Shown here in pieces: positions 8,196 through 17,209 of a stretch of DNA of 64,000 bases. The DNA is from Oscillospiraceae bacterium (GTDB taxonomy: Bacteria; Bacillota; Clostridia; Oscillospirales; Oscillospiraceae), in assembly GCA_902790375.1 (NCBI GenBank), contig CADARY010000004.1, positions 38,777 to 102,776 of the forward strand, in the 5' to 3' direction. The position numbers were made by a program, and so were the translations under genes. The stretch's first letter is position 1; the number at the start of each line of letters is the position of its first letter. The notes under the pieces are model-generated. The model saw only the letters and a program-made list of their open reading frames with translations. It had not been told where the DNA came from and did not search any database.

Positions 8196-10415
8196 ATGGA
8201 TCAGGAACTGGATTACCAGGAGCTCTCCGGGACCGTAGAGACGGTCATCTTTAAAAACGAGGAAAACGGTTATACTGTTCTAAGACTCCGAAACGACAGC
8301 GGCGAGACGGTCACGGTCGTCGGCTGCTTTCCCTTCGCCGCGCCCGGGGAGTCGATGATCCTCTCGGGCGAGTGGATGACGCACAATGTCCACGGCAGGC
8401 AGTTCAAGGCCGAGTTTTCCCAGCGCTTTCTGCCGAGTACCGCCCCGGCGATCTATCAGTTTCTTGCCGGCGGCTCGGTCAAGGGCGTGGGCCCCGCTAT
8501 GGCGTCGCTGATCGTGGACCGCTTCGGCGAGCGGACCCTGGACGTGATCCTCAACAACCCGCAGGAGCTGACCGGGATCCGCGGCATCAGCTCCGCCAAG
8601 GCACAGCAGTTCTCCAAAAGCTTTCGCCAGCAGGCGGGGCTGCGCATGCTGATGGAGTTTGGCTGCTCCTTCGGTCTGCGCCCGGTTCTTGCCCTCAGGG
8701 CTTATAAATATTACGGCGATAAGGCGCTGGAAGCGCTGCGGGAAAACCCCTACCTGCTCTGCAGCTCCCTCGTCGGCGGCAGCTTTCGCGAGGCCGACGA
8801 GATGGCGATGGGTCTCGGCGTGGGGGAGAACAGCAAAAACCGCATCGCCGCCGCGATCCTCTTTGAGCTCGTGCACAATACAGGCAACGGCCACTGCTTT
8901 ATTCCCCGGGAAAAGCTCGCCGCCGTCACGGCGGAGCTGATCGGTGTGCAGGCGTCGGAGGCGGATGCGTGTATCGGCGAGATGATTGAGGATCTGCGCC
9001 TTCGCTATGAGGAGATCGCCGGGGTCAGGGCCTGCTATCTGCCGGAGCTTTACGAGGCGGAGACCAATGCCGCCGAATGCTTTGCCCGCATGAGCAGGCG
9101 GGAATACAGGGAGAAGTTCAATACCGAAAAGCTGCTTGAAAGGCTGGAGGTCCAGCAGGGCATACGCTATGCCCCCATGCAGCGGCAGACGCTGGAGCTG
9201 GCGCTGAAAAACCAGCTTCTGGTCATCACAGGCGGGCCCGGAACCGGCAAGACCACCTCCATCCGCGCAATCCTCGCCATGTTTGACGCGCTTGGCCTCA
9301 AGACCCTGCTGTGCGCGCCGACGGGACGCGCCGCCAAGCGTATGACCGAGCTCACAGGGAGAGAAGCCGCCACGGTCCACCGCATGCTCGGCGCGAAATT
9401 CGATGAGGAGGGGAACCGGGTGGTCTTCACCAAGGATGAGGAGGAGCGTCTGGACTGTGACGCCGTCATCCTGGATGAGTGCTCCATGGTGGATATCCAG
9501 CTCATGGACGCGCTGCTGCGGGCCCTGCCGCCGGATGCGCGGCTCGTGCTGGTGGGCGACGCCGATCAGCTCCCGTCCGTAGGCCCGGGGAACGTGTTTT
9601 CCGCTCTGCTTCGAAGCCAGGTGGTCGCGGCTGTGCGCCTCACGGAGATCTTCCGGCAGAACGAGGGCAGCCGTATCATTCGCAACGCCCATATGATCAA
9701 TCGCGGCGAGCACCCCGATTTTTCCGAAAACGCCGGGGATTTCTTCCGGCTCAAAAGAATGCAGGGCGGCAGCTCCGTGGAGACGATCACCGAGCTCTTC
9801 GCCGTGCGCCTGCCGGGGAAAATGCGCATCCCGCCTGAGGAGATCCAGGTGCTTTCCCCCACACGCAAGGGGGAGACCGGCACTGTCAATCTCAACCGCA
9901 GGCTGCAGGCGGCGCTCAATCCGCCCGCGCCCGATAAGAAGGAAAAGCCCTTCGGAGATCTGATCTTCCGCGAGGGGGACCGGGTGATGCAGGTGCGCAA
10001 CAACTACGATATCCTCTGGCGAAACGCCGGCAACACCGAGACGGGCGCCGGCATCTATAACGGCGACATGGGCATCCTGCGCAGGATCGATCCGGAGAAC
10101 GAGATCCTCACCATCGACTTTGACGGGCGCCTTGCAAATTACGGCTTTGACGCGCTGACCGAGCTTGAGCATGCCTGGGCCATCACGGTACATAAGGCGC
10201 AGGGCAGCGAGTACCGGGCGGTGATCCTCGCCCTCGGCGGCAGCTCTCAGCTGCTGATGACGCGGAGCGTGCTGTACACGGCGGTCACGCGGGCAAAGGA
10301 GCTTCTGATCCTCGTGGGGGACGATCAGACCGCCCACCAGATGATCGACAACTTCCGCCAGTCGAGGCGCTATACAGCCCTGCGGGTCAGATTGCGGAGG
10401 CTTTGCGGTGTATGA
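8196..10415 (+). CDS. recD2: RecD2-type ATP-dependent 5'-3' DNA helicase
   Basis: A 739-residue superfamily 1B helicase of the stand-alone RecD2 type found in Firmicutes lacking RecBCD. The N-terminal OB-like and helix-hairpin-helix region (VKGVGPAMASLIVDRFG, then ELTGIRGIS, about residues 100-140) is typical of the long RecD2 form. Helicase motifs follow: Walker A TGGPGTGKTTS (about 350), Q-rich MQRQTLELAL just before, DECSMVD (about 430), VGDADQLPSVGPG, and AWAITVHKAQGSEY near the C-terminus. It is thought to act in mismatch repair or fork processing. The ATG at 8196 is preferred over the TTG six codons earlier because only it has an AGGTGG-type ribosome site. Its stop overlaps the comFC start. 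Confidence 0.95.
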   Translation: MDQELDYQELSGTVETVIFKNEENGYTVLRLRNDSGETVTVVGCFPFAAPGESMILSGEWMTHNVHGRQFKAEFSQRFLPSTAPAIYQFLAGGSVKGVGPAMASLIVDRFGERTLDVILNNPQELTGIRGISSAKAQQFSKSFRQQAGLRMLMEFGCSFGLRPVLALRAYKYYGDKALEALRENPYLLCSSLVGGSFREADEMAMGLGVGENSKNRIAAAILFELVHNTGNGHCFIPREKLAAVTAELIGVQASEADACIGEMIEDLRLRYEEIAGVRACYLPELYEAETNAAECFARMSRREYREKFNTEKLLERLEVQQGIRYAPMQRQTLELALKNQLLVITGGPGTGKTTSIRAILAMFDALGLKTLLCAPTGRAAKRMTELTGREAATVHRMLGAKFDEEGNRVVFTKDEEERLDCDAVILDECSMVDIQLMDALLRALPPDARLVLVGDADQLPSVGPGNVFSALLRSQVVAAVRLTEIFRQNEGSRIIRNAHMINRGEHPDFSENAGDFFRLKRMQGGSSVETITELFAVRLPGKMRIPPEEIQVLSPTRKGETGTVNLNRRLQAALNPPAPDKKEKPFGDLIFREGDRVMQVRNNYDILWRNAGNTETGAGIYNGDMGILRRIDPENEILTIDFDGRLANYGFDALTELEHAWAITVHKAQGSEYRAVILALGGSSQLLMTRSVLYTAVTRAKELLILVGDDQTAHQMIDNFRQSRRYTALRVRLRRLCGV

Positions 10416-11056
10416 AGCGCTTTCTCGATCGGCTTCTCGACCTTATCTATCCGCCGCGCTGCGCTTTCTGCCGGCGCTTTCTGCGGGAGGGAGAGAACGG
10501 CGTCTGCCGCTTCTGCCGAAAGAAGCATGAGGGGAGAAGCTTTCGCCGGGATCTTCCGCATACAGCCTTCTGCATCGCGCCCTTTCGTTATGAGGGGCCG
10601 GTGCGCGAGTCCATCCTGCGCTACAAATTCCGCGGTTTGACGGCCTACGGCGCAGCCTATGCGGAATTTCTCGCAAAATGTATTGACGAATCGGGGATTT
10701 CCTGCGATAGTATTACATGGGTACCCTTGAGCCGCAAACGCCTGCGGTCCCGGGGCTACGATCAGGCCCGCATCCTGGCGGAGGCGACGGCCGAAAGGCT
10801 GGGCGCGCCCTGTGAAAAGCTGCTGGAAAAGCGGGTGGATACCAAGCCCCAGTCGGGGATGGGCGATGCGCAAAGGCGCAGAGAGAATGCCAAAGGCGTC
10901 TATGCCTGCTGCGCGCCGGAGAGGGTCAGGGGTAAACGAATCCTGGTGATTGACGATATCGTCACGACGGGCGCGACCCTGTCCGAGTGCGCCCTGACGC
11001 TGAAAAAGGCCGGGTGCGCCGAAGTCTGGGCCGCCGCGGCCGCCTCAAGGCACTGA
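10412..11056 (+). CDS. comFC: ComF family phosphoribosyltransferase-like protein
   Basis: A 214-residue ComFC-type protein. The N-terminal zinc knuckles CAFCRRF and CRFCRKK (residues about 15-40) are followed by a type I PRTase fold with the PRPP loop ILVIDDIVTTGATLSE near residue 178, and the family's RKRLRSRGYDQA near residue 110. In naturally competent bacteria ComFC is needed for uptake of transforming DNA; in Clostridia its role is unproven. The start overlaps the recD2 stop as ATGA, so the two are translationally coupled. No other com genes are in the window. Confidence 0.92.
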   Translation: MKRFLDRLLDLIYPPRCAFCRRFLREGENGVCRFCRKKHEGRSFRRDLPHTAFCIAPFRYEGPVRESILRYKFRGLTAYGAAYAEFLAKCIDESGISCDSITWVPLSRKRLRSRGYDQARILAEATAERLGAPCEKLLEKRVDTKPQSGMGDAQRRRENAKGVYACCAPERVRGKRILVIDDIVTTGATLSECALTLKKAGCAEVWAAAAASRH

Positions 11057-11076
11057 GGCGATAGAGGAGATATAGA

Positions 11077-12108
11077 ATGAATCTGTTTGAAAGAGATATA
11101 GCCGTTGATCTCGGCACGTCCTCCACGCTGCTCTTTGAGCAGGGAAAGGGCGTCGTGGCGAGGGAGCCGACCGTCGTGGCGGTGGACAAGTTCAGCGGCA
11201 AGATCCTGAAGATCGGTCAGGACGCGCAGAAAATGCTGGGGCGCACACCCGCCAATATCGTGGCGATCCACCCGGTCAACGCCGGGGTAATCTCGGACTA
11301 TGAGATCACGGCCCAGATGCTGCGTGAGCTTGTCAACCGCATCACCTCCTTCAGCCTCTTCAAGCCCTGCGTGCTGGCCTGTGTGCCCAGCTCCATCACC
11401 GGCGTGGAGGAGCGGGCCGTCATCGACGCCGCGATCGAAGCCGGCGCACGCAAGGTCTATCTGCTGGAGACTGCCGTCGCCACCGCCATGGGCGCGGGCG
11501 TGGACATCTCCAAGGCGGACGGACATATGATCATCGACATCGGCGGCGGCACCACGGAGGTGGCGGTGGTTTCCGGCGGCGGCGTGGTGGAGTGCCAGTC
11601 CATCAAGGTCGCGGGGACCAGCTTTGATGAATCCATCGTCAAGTTTATCCGCCGCAAATACGATCTGCTCATCGGCCTGAGTACGGCCGAGGAGCTCAAG
11701 CGCAGCATTGGCTGCGTGATCCAGCGGCCGGATATCAGCTATGAGGAGGTCAAGGGCCGGGACCTTTCCAACGGCCTGCCGAAGACCGTGCGCGTGAGCT
11801 CCACGGAGCTCATTGAGGCCTTTGTGGAGCCGATGAACCGTATCCTTGAGACCATCCACATCGTCCTGGAGAGCACGCCGCCCCAGCTTGTGGGCGACCT
11901 CGACAAAAACGGCATCATCATGTCCGGCGGCGGCAGTCTCATCTACGGCATCGACCGCCTCATCGAGCGCAGCACCGGCATCCGCACCCTGGTCGTGGAC
12001 GATGCGATCTCCTGCGCCGCCTACGGGGCCGGCAAGATGCTGATGCACCTGGACATGCTGCAGGACGGGATGATGAACTTTTACCGCAAACGCCAGCTGA
12101 AAGGCTGA
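11077..12108 (+). CDS. mreB: MreB/Mbl-type rod shape-determining actin homologue
   Basis: A 343-residue bacterial actin. Phosphate-binding loops are clear: IAVDLGTSSTLLF at the N-terminus, and MIIDIGGGTTEVAVVS near residue 150, with the adenosine-loop segment NGIIMSGGGSLIYG near residue 282. MreB proteins form membrane-bound filaments that guide lateral cell-wall synthesis. mreC and mreD are not adjacent, so this may be an Mbl or MreBH paralogue rather than the mreBCD copy. It lies 20 bp after comFC and probably shares its transcript; GGAGATATAGA precedes the ATG. Confidence 0.95.
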   Translation: MNLFERDIAVDLGTSSTLLFEQGKGVVAREPTVVAVDKFSGKILKIGQDAQKMLGRTPANIVAIHPVNAGVISDYEITAQMLRELVNRITSFSLFKPCVLACVPSSITGVEERAVIDAAIEAGARKVYLLETAVATAMGAGVDISKADGHMIIDIGGGTTEVAVVSGGGVVECQSIKVAGTSFDESIVKFIRRKYDLLIGLSTAEELKRSIGCVIQRPDISYEEVKGRDLSNGLPKTVRVSSTELIEAFVEPMNRILETIHIVLESTPPQLVGDLDKNGIIMSGGGSLIYGIDRLIERSTGIRTLVVDDAISCAAYGAGKMLMHLDMLQDGMMNFYRKRQLKG

Positions 12109-12149
12109 ATGTGTCAGTTGCAATCAGGTGTTGATAAGGAGGCGGATAT

Positions 12150-12893
12150 ATGAACTGCTGTTCGCTCAGGAAGGATAAGAAGAAACCGGTGTGCTCCGCG
12201 GTCATTGTCGCCGCAGGCAGCTCCCAGCGCATGGGCACGGACAAGATCATGATGAAGCTTGGCGCCATGCCGGTGCTGGCCAGAACGATCCTTGCCTTCG
12301 AGAACAATGCGTATATCGACGAAATCATCATTGTGACCAAAACGGAGAAGCTTGAGGAGATTGCCGATCTCTGCCATAAAAACGGCCTGAACAAGGTCAA
12401 GCGGGTCGTCAGCGGCGGGGCAACGCGCATGGAATCGGCGCTCGCGGGCGTCTCGGCTGTCCGGCACGGGGCAGAGTACGTCGCCATCCACGATGGGGCA
12501 AGGCCCCTTGTCTCCCAGGAGCTGATCAAGCGCACGGTGGAGGCCGCGCTGAAATACCGGGCGGCGGTCCCTGCCGTCGAGTGCGCCGACACGCTGAAGG
12601 TCGTGGATAAAAAGGGCTTCATCACCGCCACGGTGGACCGCAGCGTTACCCGCCGCGTACAGACGCCGCAGGTCTTTGAGGCGGACCTCATCAAGGGCGC
12701 TCTCACCAAGGCGGTTGAAGAGGGCCTGCCCCTGACGGACGATTGCTCCGCCATGGACATGATGGGGGTCAAGACCTTCGCCGTGGAGGGGGAGCCGGAA
12801 AACCTCAAGATCACAACACCGGACGACCTGGTTGTTGCCAGGGCGATCGTACAGAACAGGGGGGAATGGAATGCGAATCGGACATGGGTATGA
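12150..12893 (+). CDS. ispD: 2-C-methyl-D-erythritol 4-phosphate cytidylyltransferase
   Basis: A 247-residue IspD, third enzyme of the MEP isoprenoid pathway: MEP + CTP to CDP-ME. The nucleotide-binding signature [12 protein letters not shown] lies near residue 16, [10 protein letters not shown] near 111, and [10 protein letters not shown] and [16 protein letters not shown] near the C-terminus are all family hallmarks. GGAGG precedes the ATG. The gene's 3' end overlaps ispF by 23 bp in another frame, as is common for this pair, so the products are probably made together. Confidence 0.96.
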   Translation: MNCCSLRKDKKKPVCSAVIVAAGSSQRMGTDKIMMKLGAMPVLARTILAFENNAYIDEIIIVTKTEKLEEIADLCHKNGLNKVKRVVSGGATRMESALAGVSAVRHGAEYVAIHDGARPLVSQELIKRTVEAALKYRAAVPAVECADTLKVVDKKGFITATVDRSVTRRVQTPQVFEADLIKGALTKAVEEGLPLTDDCSAMDMMGVKTFAVEGEPENLKITTPDDLVVARAIVQNRGEWNANRTWV

Positions 12894-13344
12894 CGTACAC
12901 CGCCTGGTCGAGGGGCGCAGGCTCATTCTCGGCGGGGTGGAGATCCCTTACGAGAAGGGACTTCTGGGCCATTCGGACGCCGACGTGCTGACGCACGCGC
13001 TGATGGACGCCCTGCTCGGCGCGGCTGCCCTCGGGGATATCGGCAAGCTCTTTCCGGACAATGACCCAAACTACGAGGGGGCTGACAGCGTGGGGCTTCT
13101 GCGCGAGGTGCGGCGCGTCCTCTCCGAAAACGGCTACCGTGTCGGCAACGTGGACTGCACGGTCATTGCCCAGCGCCCGAAGCTTGCGCCCTTCATTCCC
13201 CGCATGCGCGAGATCCTGGCCGAGGCCATGGGGGTGGAGCTGAATCGTGTCAGCGTCAAGGCCACCACCGAGGAGGGACTCGGCTTCTCCGGCGAGGGGC
13301 TGGGAATCGCCGCCCATGCGGTGGCGCTGATCGAAGAAAAGTAA
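12871..13344 (+). CDS. ispF: 2-C-methyl-D-erythritol 2,4-cyclodiphosphate synthase
   Basis: A 157-residue IspF, which converts CDP-ME 2-phosphate to the cyclic diphosphate in the MEP pathway. It starts [12 protein letters not shown], with the zinc ligands of DVH, and continues [21 protein letters not shown], the conserved active-site helix. [18 protein letters not shown] closes the fold. The start is placed at this ATG because family members begin here and GGGGGGAA precedes it; it lies inside the end of ispD. A terminator follows about 50 bp downstream. ispE is not in the window. Confidence 0.96.
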   Translation: MRIGHGYDVHRLVEGRRLILGGVEIPYEKGLLGHSDADVLTHALMDALLGAAALGDIGKLFPDNDPNYEGADSVGLLREVRRVLSENGYRVGNVDCTVIAQRPKLAPFIPRMREILAEAMGVELNRVSVKATTEEGLGFSGEGLGIAAHAVALIEEK

Positions 13345-13396
13345 ACACTTTCCGCCGTCCTGACATAGGATAGAACGATCCTGTGTGATTGTTCGG

Positions 13397-13460
13397 CAAG
13401 GGCAGCGATCCGCTCCGCATGGGGTTCCCTGCGGGGCGGATCGCTGCCTTGTCTTTCTTT
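13397..13460 (+). terminator. Terminator after ispF
   Basis: The arms CAAGGGCAGCGATCCGC and GCGGATCGCTGCCTTG form a 16-bp stem with one bulged G around a 22-base loop, followed by TCTTTCTTT. Confidence 0.8.
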
Positions 13461-13476
13461 GGAGGGAACGAAAGGT

Positions 13477-13740
13477 ATGAAATATCTGATTATGTGCAAG
13501 TCCCTGACGACGGCCCAACGGGGCGCGCTGCTGCTGGAAAGGCACGGCATCAGCGCTTCCGTCGTCAAGGCGCCGCAGCATCTGCGCGGCAACGGCTGCG
13601 GCTATGCGCTGAGCCTCTACCGGAATCTGGAGGAGGCGGTGACGACGCTGCAAAACGGCAGGCTTCTCACCGGCAAGATTTATCGCCGCCTGGAGAACGG
13701 GGAATACCTGGAGGTCGGGGAGTATGATCTATCTCGATAA
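13477..13740 (+). CDS. DUF3343 protein, putative Se/S carrier-like
   Basis: An 87-residue protein with the DUF3343 layout: MKYLIMCKSLTTAQRGALLL, then a short hydrophilic C-terminus. The Pfam family is described as putative Se/S carrier-like. Conserved cysteines are at Cys7 and at GNGCGYAL. It overlaps the next gene, a class V aminotransferase of the cysteine desulfurase/selenocysteine lyase kind, by 17 bp. This pairing supports a role in handling sulfur or selenium released by that enzyme, but biochemical proof is lacking. GGAGGG and a second GAAAGG precede the ATG. Confidence 0.8.
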   Translation: MKYLIMCKSLTTAQRGALLLERHGISASVVKAPQHLRGNGCGYALSLYRNLEEAVTTLQNGRLLTGKIYRRLENGEYLEVGEYDLSR

Positions 13741-14836
13741 CGCGGCCACGACACTCATAAAGCCGGTCTCCGTCGGGCAGGAGCTGCTGCGCGCCATGCA
13801 GCGCTGCGCAAGTCCCGGCCGGGGCGGGCACCGGGCGGCCATGCGCGCGGCGGAGACGGTGTACCGCTGCCGGGAGACGGCGTCGGCGCTTTTTCATGTC
13901 CCGGAACCGGAGCGCGTTGTTTTCACCATGAATGCCACTCACGCGCTCAATCTTGCGATCTGCTCGCTGGCCTCTCCCGGGACGCGGGTGCTGATCTCGG
14001 GCTATGAGCATAACGCCGTCACCCGCCCGCTGCATCGGCTGGGGGCGGAGCTCCTGATCGCGGAATCACCCCTGTTTGACCCGGAGTCGTGTCTTCAGGC
14101 CTTCAAGGAGAAGATCGGGGAGGCGGAGCTTGTGGTCTGCACCATGGTCTCCAATGTCTTTGGCTTTATCCTCCCGATCCGGGATATCGCGGCGCTCTGC
14201 CGCGAAAAGCGCGTGCCGCTGATCGTGGATGCCTCTCAGGCGGCGGGCGCGCTCGATGTGGACTTCGCAGCCCTGGGCGCGGCCTTTATTGCCATGCCCG
14301 GCCACAAGGGCCTCTTCGGCCCCCAGGGAACCGGGCTCCTGCTCTGCGGGGCCCTGGGCGAGCCGCTGATCTCCGGCGGCTCCGGCTCCGACAGTCTCCT
14401 GCAGGAGATGCCGGACTATCTGCCGGACCGCCTGGAGGCCGGAACCCACAATGTCCCCGGCATCGCAGGCCTCAACGCCGGCATGCAATATGTACAGGAG
14501 CGGGGCGTCCCGGCGATTTTTGAGACCGAGCGAAAGCTCCTCTGCCGGGCCGCTGAGCAGCTTTCGGACTTCGCGGGCGTCGAGCTCTTCACCGGCCCTG
14601 CGGGGACACAGAGCGGGGTGCTGTCCCTGCGCATTGCGGGCGTGGATGCCGATGAGGCGGCCCTGCGCCTTTCAGAGCAGGGCGTCTGCCTCAGAAGCGG
14701 CCTGCACTGCGCCCCGCTTGCGCACAAGAGCGCCGGCACACTGGACACGGGCACCCTGCGCATGAGCTTTTCCCCTTTTGTGCGCGGGGAGGAGGTGGAC
14801 GTCTGCTGCCGGAAAATCAGGGAACTGACCCGGTAA
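13724..14836 (+). CDS. Cysteine desulfurase-like class V aminotransferase
   Basis: A 370-residue PLP enzyme of the NifS/CsdB superfamily. It starts MIYLDNAATT, as cysteine desulfurases do. The Schiff-base lysine is Lys195 in MPGHKGLFGPQGTG. The catalytic-loop cysteine is Cys329 in RSGLHCAPLAHK, followed by the substrate-site TLRMSFSPF. Such enzymes release sulfur from cysteine or selenium from selenocysteine as enzyme-bound persulfide or selenide. No iscU/sufU or thiI gene is adjacent; the only partner is the overlapping DUF3343 gene. That argues for a specialised rather than general Fe-S role. A strong terminator follows directly. Confidence 0.88.
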   Translation: MIYLDNAATTLIKPVSVGQELLRAMQRCASPGRGGHRAAMRAAETVYRCRETASALFHVPEPERVVFTMNATHALNLAICSLASPGTRVLISGYEHNAVTRPLHRLGAELLIAESPLFDPESCLQAFKEKIGEAELVVCTMVSNVFGFILPIRDIAALCREKRVPLIVDASQAAGALDVDFAALGAAFIAMPGHKGLFGPQGTGLLLCGALGEPLISGGSGSDSLLQEMPDYLPDRLEAGTHNVPGIAGLNAGMQYVQERGVPAIFETERKLLCRAAEQLSDFAGVELFTGPAGTQSGVLSLRIAGVDADEAALRLSEQGVCLRSGLHCAPLAHKSAGTLDTGTLRMSFSPFVRGEEVDVCCRKIRELTR

Positions 14837-14877
14837 ACATGAAAAAGGAGCCGAGCTACCGGCTCCTTTTCATGTTT
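14835..14877 (+). terminator. Terminator after the desulfurase-like gene
   Basis: A near-perfect long stem (AAACATGAAAAAGGAGCCG against CGGCTCCTTTTCATGTTT) around AGCTAC, with A and T runs giving function in both directions. It overlaps the stop codon. Confidence 0.9.
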
Positions 14878-14903
14878 ACTTTCCTCGTCCGCCATGCTAT
14901 AAT
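14875..14903 (+). promoter_or_regulatory. Promoter of prfA operon
   Basis: TTTACT (14875-14880), 17-base spacer, TATAAT (14898-14903) with extended TGC. The -35 overlaps the upstream terminator. Confidence 0.6.
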
Positions 14904-14929
14904 ATGCTATCATTTTCCGGGGGAACACT

Positions 14930-16000
14930 ATGTTTGACAAACTCAGGCAGCTTGCCGATAAATACGATCTGCTCTGTGCCCGTATGGAAGAGCCGGCCAC
15001 CTACTCGGATCCCGCCGTCTACGCCAGATATGAGCGGGAGGCCCGGGAGCTTGAGCCGCTCATTACGGCCTGGCGCGCTTATAACAGGGCCTGCGCCGCC
15101 ATGGAGGAGGCCCTGCTTCTCATGTCCGACAGTGAGATGAAGGAGCTTGCGCAGGAGGAGTATGCCGCCGCCCGGGCGGATAAGGAGAGGCTGGAACAGG
15201 AGGTCAAGATCCTGCTGCTGCCGAAGGACCCCAACGACAGCAAGAACGTGATTATGGAGATCCGCGGCGGCGTCGGCGGGGAGGAGGGGATGCTCTTTGC
15301 GTCCGATCTCTTCCGCATGTACTCCATGTACGCCGAATCAAAGGGCTGGAGGATCGACGTTGCCAACATCAGCGAGACGGAGCTCGGCGGCATCAAGGAG
15401 ATCAGCTTCGTCGTGGAGGGGGCAGGCGCCTGGTCACGCCTCAAGTTTGAGGCGGGCGGCCACCGGGTTCAGCGCGTCCCGGTCACGGAGTCCGGCGGGC
15501 GCATCCACACCTCCGCCGCCACGGTCGCCGTCCTGCCGGAGGTGGAGGAGTTAGACTTCCACCTCGACCCCGGCGATCTCAAGATCGACACCTACCGCTC
15601 CTCCGGCGCGGGAGGCCAGCACGTCAACAAAACCGAGAGCGCCATCCGCATTACGCACCTGCCCACCGGCACCGTGGTGGAGTGCCAGGATGAGCGCAGC
15701 CAGTACAAGAACAAGGATCGCGCCATGCAGATCCTGCGCGCCAAGCTCGCCGATGCCGAGCAGGCCAGACAGCACGCCGCCATCGCAAGCGCCCGGCGCA
15801 GCCAGATCGGCTCCGGCGACAGGAGCGAGCGCATCCGCACCTATAACTTCCCGCAGAACCGCGTGACGGATCACCGCCTCGGCGGGGAGGTCAAAAATTT
15901 CAATCTGCAGCCGATCCTGAACGGGGATCTGGACGCCCTGATCGACAGTCTCATCACGGCCGACCAGGCGGCGCTTTTACAGGCGCAGACGGAGGCGTGA
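14930..16000 (+). CDS. prfA: Peptide chain release factor 1
   Basis: A 356-residue RF1, which reads UAA and UAG and triggers peptide release. The stop-codon tripeptide PVT lies in [17 protein letters not shown], and the catalytic GGQ in [14 protein letters not shown] (about residues 222-235). Length and both domains are normal. In many Firmicutes prfA is followed by prmC, which methylates the GGQ glutamine, and then by tsaC. Here prmC is missing from between them and the next gene is the tsaC-coaE fusion, starting at the base after the stop codon. Confidence 0.97.
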   Translation: MFDKLRQLADKYDLLCARMEEPATYSDPAVYARYEREARELEPLITAWRAYNRACAAMEEALLLMSDSEMKELAQEEYAAARADKERLEQEVKILLLPKDPNDSKNVIMEIRGGVGGEEGMLFASDLFRMYSMYAESKGWRIDVANISETELGGIKEISFVVEGAGAWSRLKFEAGGHRVQRVPVTESGGRIHTSAATVAVLPEVEELDFHLDPGDLKIDTYRSSGAGGQHVNKTESAIRITHLPTGTVVECQDERSQYKNKDRAMQILRAKLADAEQARQHAAIASARRSQIGSGDRSERIRTYNFPQNRVTDHRLGGEVKNFNLQPILNGDLDALIDSLITADQAALLQAQTEA

Positions 16001-17209
16001 ATGGAAACAAAAAGGATCACCGATCATATCGCGGACGCTGCGGCGATCATCCGCGCGGGCGGGCTTGTAGCCGTTCCGACGGAGACGGTCTACGGCCTTG
16101 CCGGCTGCGGCCTCAACGAACAGACTGTACGGCAGATTTATGAGGTGAAGGGGAGACCTGCTGTCAAACCGCTCTCCCTCATGGTGCCGGACGAGAGCGC
16201 CATGGAGCGCTACTGCGAGGCTGTGCCCGAGACTGCCCGCGCGCTTGCCCGGCGCTTCTGGCCGGGGCCGTTGACCATCGTGCTCAGGGCGAAGGAGGAG
16301 ATCCCGTCCATCGTCCTCGCGGGCGGCAAAACGGTGGGCCTGCGCTGCCCGGATCACCCCCTTACGCTGAAGCTTCTGCGCGAATGTGCCCTGCCGCTCG
16401 CGGCGCCCTCGGCAAACCCCTCCGGCGCGGAAAGCCCCAAGACGGCCGGGCAGGTGCTCGGGTATTTCGACGGGAAGATCGACGCCGTCATCGACGGCGG
16501 GCCCTGCGGCATCGGGCGTGAATCCACCCTGATCGACATGAGCGATACGCCCTACCGCATTCTGCGCGAGGGCGCGCTGCCCCGGGAGACCATCGCCGCA
16601 GCGCTGGCGGAGGAGCTGACGCTCGTCGGCATCACCGGCCCCTCCGGCGTCGGCAAGACCACGGCCCTGCAGGAGCTTGGAGCGATGGGCGCGCTCGTGC
16701 TGGACTGCGATGAGATCTATCATGAGCTTCTGGAGCAGGATGAGGAGCTCCTTGCCGCCCTGGAGGAGGCTTTCCCCGGTACGGTCCGGGAGGGGAGACT
16801 GGACAGAAAGGCTCTGGGGCGCATCGTCTTCACTGACGCGGGGAAGCTTGCGGAGCTCAACCGGATCGCGCACCGCTTTGTCACACGCGCCGTGGATGCG
16901 CGTCTGCGGGATTACGCCATGCAGGGCGGGCGTCTTGCCGCCATAGACGCGGTGGAGCTTATCTCGGCGGGCCTGGCTGAAAAATGCGTCGCCACCGTCG
17001 GCATCCTCGCTGAGCGGGAAAAGCGCATCGAGCGCATCATGCGCCGCGACGGGATCAGCCGCGAGGCGGCCGAGGCGCGGATAGACGCGCAGAAGCCGGA
17101 CACGTATTATCGTGAAAATTGCAGCCATATTTTGTTTAATAATGCCGATGCAGACCGTTTTTCCGCGGACTGCAGAGCACTTTTTAAGGAGATACTGAAT
17201 CATGGATGA
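16001..17209 (+). CDS. Fused threonylcarbamoyl-AMP synthase / dephospho-CoA kinase
   Basis: A 402-residue two-enzyme protein. Residues 1-203 are a TsaC/Sua5/YwlC domain (VAVPTETVYGLAG at 23-35, KGRPAVKPLSLMV, LPLAAPSANPSG), which makes threonylcarbamoyl-AMP for the tRNA t6A modification. Residues 206-402 are a CoaE domain: Walker A GPSGVGKT at 213-220, LDCDEIYHELL, GRLDRKALGRIVF and AEREKRIERIMRRDGIS. CoaE phosphorylates dephospho-CoA in the last step of CoA synthesis. Both domains look complete, with almost no linker. The frame is continuous and codon use is even, so this is not a sequencing join. It is coupled to prfA (TGA then ATG, with GGAGG inside prfA) and overlaps the next gene by 8 bp. 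No other coaE is seen in the window. Confidence 0.93.
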   Translation: METKRITDHIADAAAIIRAGGLVAVPTETVYGLAGCGLNEQTVRQIYEVKGRPAVKPLSLMVPDESAMERYCEAVPETARALARRFWPGPLTIVLRAKEEIPSIVLAGGKTVGLRCPDHPLTLKLLRECALPLAAPSANPSGAESPKTAGQVLGYFDGKIDAVIDGGPCGIGRESTLIDMSDTPYRILREGALPRETIAAALAEELTLVGITGPSGVGKTTALQELGAMGALVLDCDEIYHELLEQDEELLAALEEAFPGTVREGRLDRKALGRIVFTDAGKLAELNRIAHRFVTRAVDARLRDYAMQGGRLAAIDAVELISAGLAEKCVATVGILAEREKRIERIMRRDGISREAAEARIDAQKPDTYYRENCSHILFNNADADRFSADCRALFKEILNHG

